Origin: Methanomicrobiales archaeon
GTDB lineage: Archaea; Halobacteriota; Methanomicrobia; Methanomicrobiales; Methanoculleaceae
Assembly: GCA_012521035.1 (NCBI GenBank)
Contig: JAAYND010000120.1
Span: forward strand, 1-5,995
Direction: 5' to 3'
DNA: 5,995 nucleotides
Shown here piece by piece: positions 4,622-5,995 of the stretch. How positions within the stretch are numbered: the stretch's first letter is position 1; every line of letters starts with the position of its first letter. A program made the position numbers and the translations under genes. Below the pieces are notes generated by a model, which saw only the letters and a list, made by a program, of their open reading frames with translations, was not told the DNA's origin and searched no databases.

Positions 4622-5074
4622 ATGAGACGGGTGATGGTCGCGGCAGTGCTGATGCTCGTAGTAGCTGCTCTCATCGCTCCTGCTGTAGCAGGGAGTGATG
4701 AGCGATACAGTTACATCACCGTCGAGGATGTTACCATTCAGCTCATGGAGGAGGATGCTGTCATAACAATGAACTACAAGATCGATGACGGCATCAGATT
4801 TCTGGTCCTCCTCCTCGGGAAATCGGACCTGAAACGGAAGGTACTCGATATATTAAACTTCGAAGATGCCCGGATCCAGTTCGCCGACCTTGAACATGCT
4901 GTGGTGCATGCAAATAACGTATCAAATGACTACGGACGGGGATCCTACTGGTTCCCGGAGCACAGGTTCGAGGTGGTCGTGCCCTCGCTCACTGTTGTCG
5001 CCCCCCATAATACCAGATGTTATACGAATGTTGCTGAGTTGACCGGCGGGTTTGGTTATTTCTCAACCGGTTGA
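4622..5074 (+). CDS. Small secreted protein of unknown function
   Basis: The 150-residue product has a clear Sec-type signal peptide: basic MRR, a hydrophobic run (about 4-19), then the likely cleavage site AVA|G after residue 23. The mature part is about 127 residues, acidic, and predicted outside the membrane. I do not recognise the family. Visible traits are a beta-rich start (YSYITVEDVTIQL, 29-41), a short hydrophobic stretch FLVLLLGK (60-67) too brief to span a membrane, a basic helix-like DLKRKVLDIL, one cysteine in NTRCYTN, and a glycine/aromatic end GGFGYF. No C-terminal anchor or lipobox is seen. It stands alone, with its own promoter region and no Shine-Dalgarno before ATG, so leaderless translation is likely. 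Codon use resembles its neighbours. A lineage-specific surface or exported protein is an inference. Confidence 0.8.
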   Translation: MRRVMVAAVLMLVVAALIAPAVAGSDERYSYITVEDVTIQLMEEDAVITMNYKIDDGIRFLVLLLGKSDLKRKVLDILNFEDARIQFADLEHAVVHANNVSNDYGRGSYWFPEHRFEVVVPSLTVVAPHNTRCYTNVAELTGGFGYFSTG

Positions 5075-5075
5075 G
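5062..5075. repeat. Perfect 14-base palindrome over the stop codon of the secreted-protein gene
   Basis: CTCAACCGGTTGAG is self-complementary and includes the TGA stop (5072-5074). As RNA it gives a 5-bp stem with a CCGG loop. With the T-containing stretch CTATTTTG at 5092-5099 it may help end the transcript, or it may be a chance palindrome. Confidence 0.4.
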
Positions 5076-5246
5076 CAACCGACCATATCACTCTATTTTG
5101 CCAGACGGTAAGAACATAGCGCATCCTCGATATCTTTAGATCTCTCCCGGACCGGGCAGGTGTGTTCCGCGTTCCTGGCCTTGACCGGAGGTTCGCCGGA
5201 GAGATGGCGTGCCCCGGGAGGGCCGGGCAAAAGGACTGGAAGCGGT

Positions 5247-5304
5247 GAGAGGGCTTATGCGCCGGCCATCCTCTCCTGTGAGGCCGGCCTCCCCGGCCAG
5301 GCGC
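5247..5304. repeat. Cluster of nested GC-rich inverted repeats
   Basis: Several pairings overlap here. GAGAGG (5247-5252) pairs with CCTCTC (5270-5275). GCGCC+GGCC (5259-5267) pairs with GGCC-A-GGCGC (5295-5304) with one bulged A. GGCCGG (5282-5287) pairs with CCGGCC (5293-5298) around CCTCC. They are mutually competing folds, which could mean a switching RNA structure or merely GC-rich intergenic sequence. Confidence 0.4.
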
Positions 5305-5792
5305 GGTAACCCTCGAGAATTTCCTGCAAGCGACCTGTTCAACCCATCAAGATCGCTCTGGCGGATCGCCGGGGTGAGTTACGTACCAGGGGCTGCTCCA
5401 TCACCCGGGAGGAGAGGCGTCGCCGGTACCCGGCAGGGGCCCCGTTTCTCCCCGCAGCGCCTGGAGGTCAAGGGGGGCGGGCTGAGCCCTACCCGCACCG
5501 AGACCAGCACCCCGGGCCGGCAGGGTTCCGGGAATATCCGGGGGTGTCGCAGGTGATATACAAAGGTTCTTATCGTTCCCAGTTCTAGTATTGCTACTGA
5601 TAGCCGACCAAGCATCAGCAGCAACAACCGAAACCGGGAGGCTGGCCAGAGCCTTCCCGTTCATCTTATCACTTCTTGTATGTCTCTTACCTTATCTTGT
5701 GTCCTTAAAACTGTTCTGTTACGCTCCAGGACGCTCTAGCACCGCTGTAGCGCCGACCCGCTCCGCTCCGCGTCGCTGTGCGTGGTGATAGA

Positions 5793-5826
5793 GCCGGCGG
5801 GGGAGGGGCGAGCCTCCCCCGCCGGC
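5793..5826. repeat. Perfect 14-bp GC-only-loop-type hairpin
   Basis: GCCGGCGGGGGAGG (5793-5806) and CCTCCCCCGCCGGC (5813-5826) are exact reverse complements around a 6-base GGCGAG loop. This is the strongest secondary structure in the window. No T tract follows on either side, so a classical intrinsic terminator is unlikely. It resembles extragenic palindromic elements of GC-rich prokaryotes, but I see only one copy in this window. Confidence 0.8.
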
Positions 5827-5995
5827 CCCGAAACCGCCTCGGTAACCCCTCAGAATAGTACTTGTCACCTATAGTCACCCTCGTAACCACTTTGAAACAT
5901 GCTCTGGACCTGAGAATGTGGTCGCCGGCTTCTTCAGGGTATGCTGTCTTACAACTGCGTTCTGCCCGGCCAGGATTCCAGAAGGTATTGCCACA

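Larger units (their letters stand above)
5075..5995. other. Long GC-rich, inverted-repeat-rich region without a defensible gene
   Basis: About 920 bases carry no recognisable protein or RNA gene. Overlapping frames on both strands (for example plus 5209-5556, minus 5136-5342 and 5379-5664) are rich in Pro, Arg and Gly and lack motifs and Shine-Dalgarno sites, so I treat them as products of high GC. Part 5150-5550 is dense in CCGG-type inverted repeats. Part 5555-5720 is richer in A/T, with a possible box A GATATACA at 5555-5562 and a hydrophobic frame at 5591-5788. Part 5790-5830 holds a strong hairpin. Past 5850 both strands are open to the window edge, and a minus-strand frame (5705-5995) may be the end of a gene outside. 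I saw no SRP RNA, RNase P RNA or 5S rRNA signature. Confidence 0.6.

Noticed and set aside
5209..5556. 115-codon plus-strand frame in the GC-rich block
   Set aside because: The product is rich in Pro, Arg and Gly with no motif, competing frames exist on the other strand, and no ribosome-binding site is seen.
5075..5995. Insertion sequence, integrated element or CRISPR array in the right-hand gap
   Set aside because: No transposase or integrase motif, no terminal inverted repeats with target duplication, and no regularly spaced repeats are visible. The tRNA at 1-56 is a possible integration target in principle, but no second copy of its 3' end occurs in the window.

Overview
The window looks like a chromosomal segment of a methanogenic euryarchaeon, most likely of the order Methanomicrobiales and plausibly Methanoculleus. 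This rests on an archaeal ribosomal protein S17e, an Alba chromatin protein, a free-standing ThiN domain, a short 2x[4Fe-4S] ferredoxin, an archaeal-type aspartate-semialdehyde dehydrogenase, box A (TATA) promoters and a class II tRNA with no encoded CCA. The genus is an inference from overall protein and codon character; no search was run.

Layout. Positions 1-56 are the 3' part of tRNA-Leu(GAG), cut by the window edge. Positions 57-398 hold no confident gene, but a 50-codon frame (242-394) ends 4 bases before the next gene. A compact same-strand run follows: thiN-domain gene (399-956), rps17e (969-1157), dapA (1167-2042) and dapB (2035-2793, overlapping dapA by 8 bases). A 57-residue ferredoxin gene (2871-3044) has its own strong promoter and Shine-Dalgarno. 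Then come asd (3092-4108), probably read from a leaderless or near-leaderless mRNA, and alba (4122-4397), 13 bases behind it. A regulatory gap (4398-4621) leads to a small secreted protein of unknown function (4622-5074), whose box A lies in a perfect inverted repeat. From 5075 to the end (about 920 bases) no gene can be defended. That stretch is GC-rich and full of inverted repeats, including a perfect 14-bp hairpin at 5793-5826, and a minus-strand frame runs in from the right edge.

How the genes work together. Asd, DapA and DapB carry out successive steps: aspartyl phosphate to aspartate semialdehyde, then to the dihydrodipicolinate precursor, then to tetrahydrodipicolinate. This is the entry to diaminopimelate/lysine synthesis, and aspartate semialdehyde also feeds threonine and methionine. 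The later dap genes are not here. The pathway genes are interleaved with housekeeping genes for ribosome, chromatin, thiamine and electron transfer, a common archaeal arrangement that suggests growth-linked co-expression rather than lysine-specific control. I see no CRISPR array, recognisable transposase or clear new defence system. The most open questions are the right-hand intergenic block, the palindromic promoter, and the small frame ahead of thiN.
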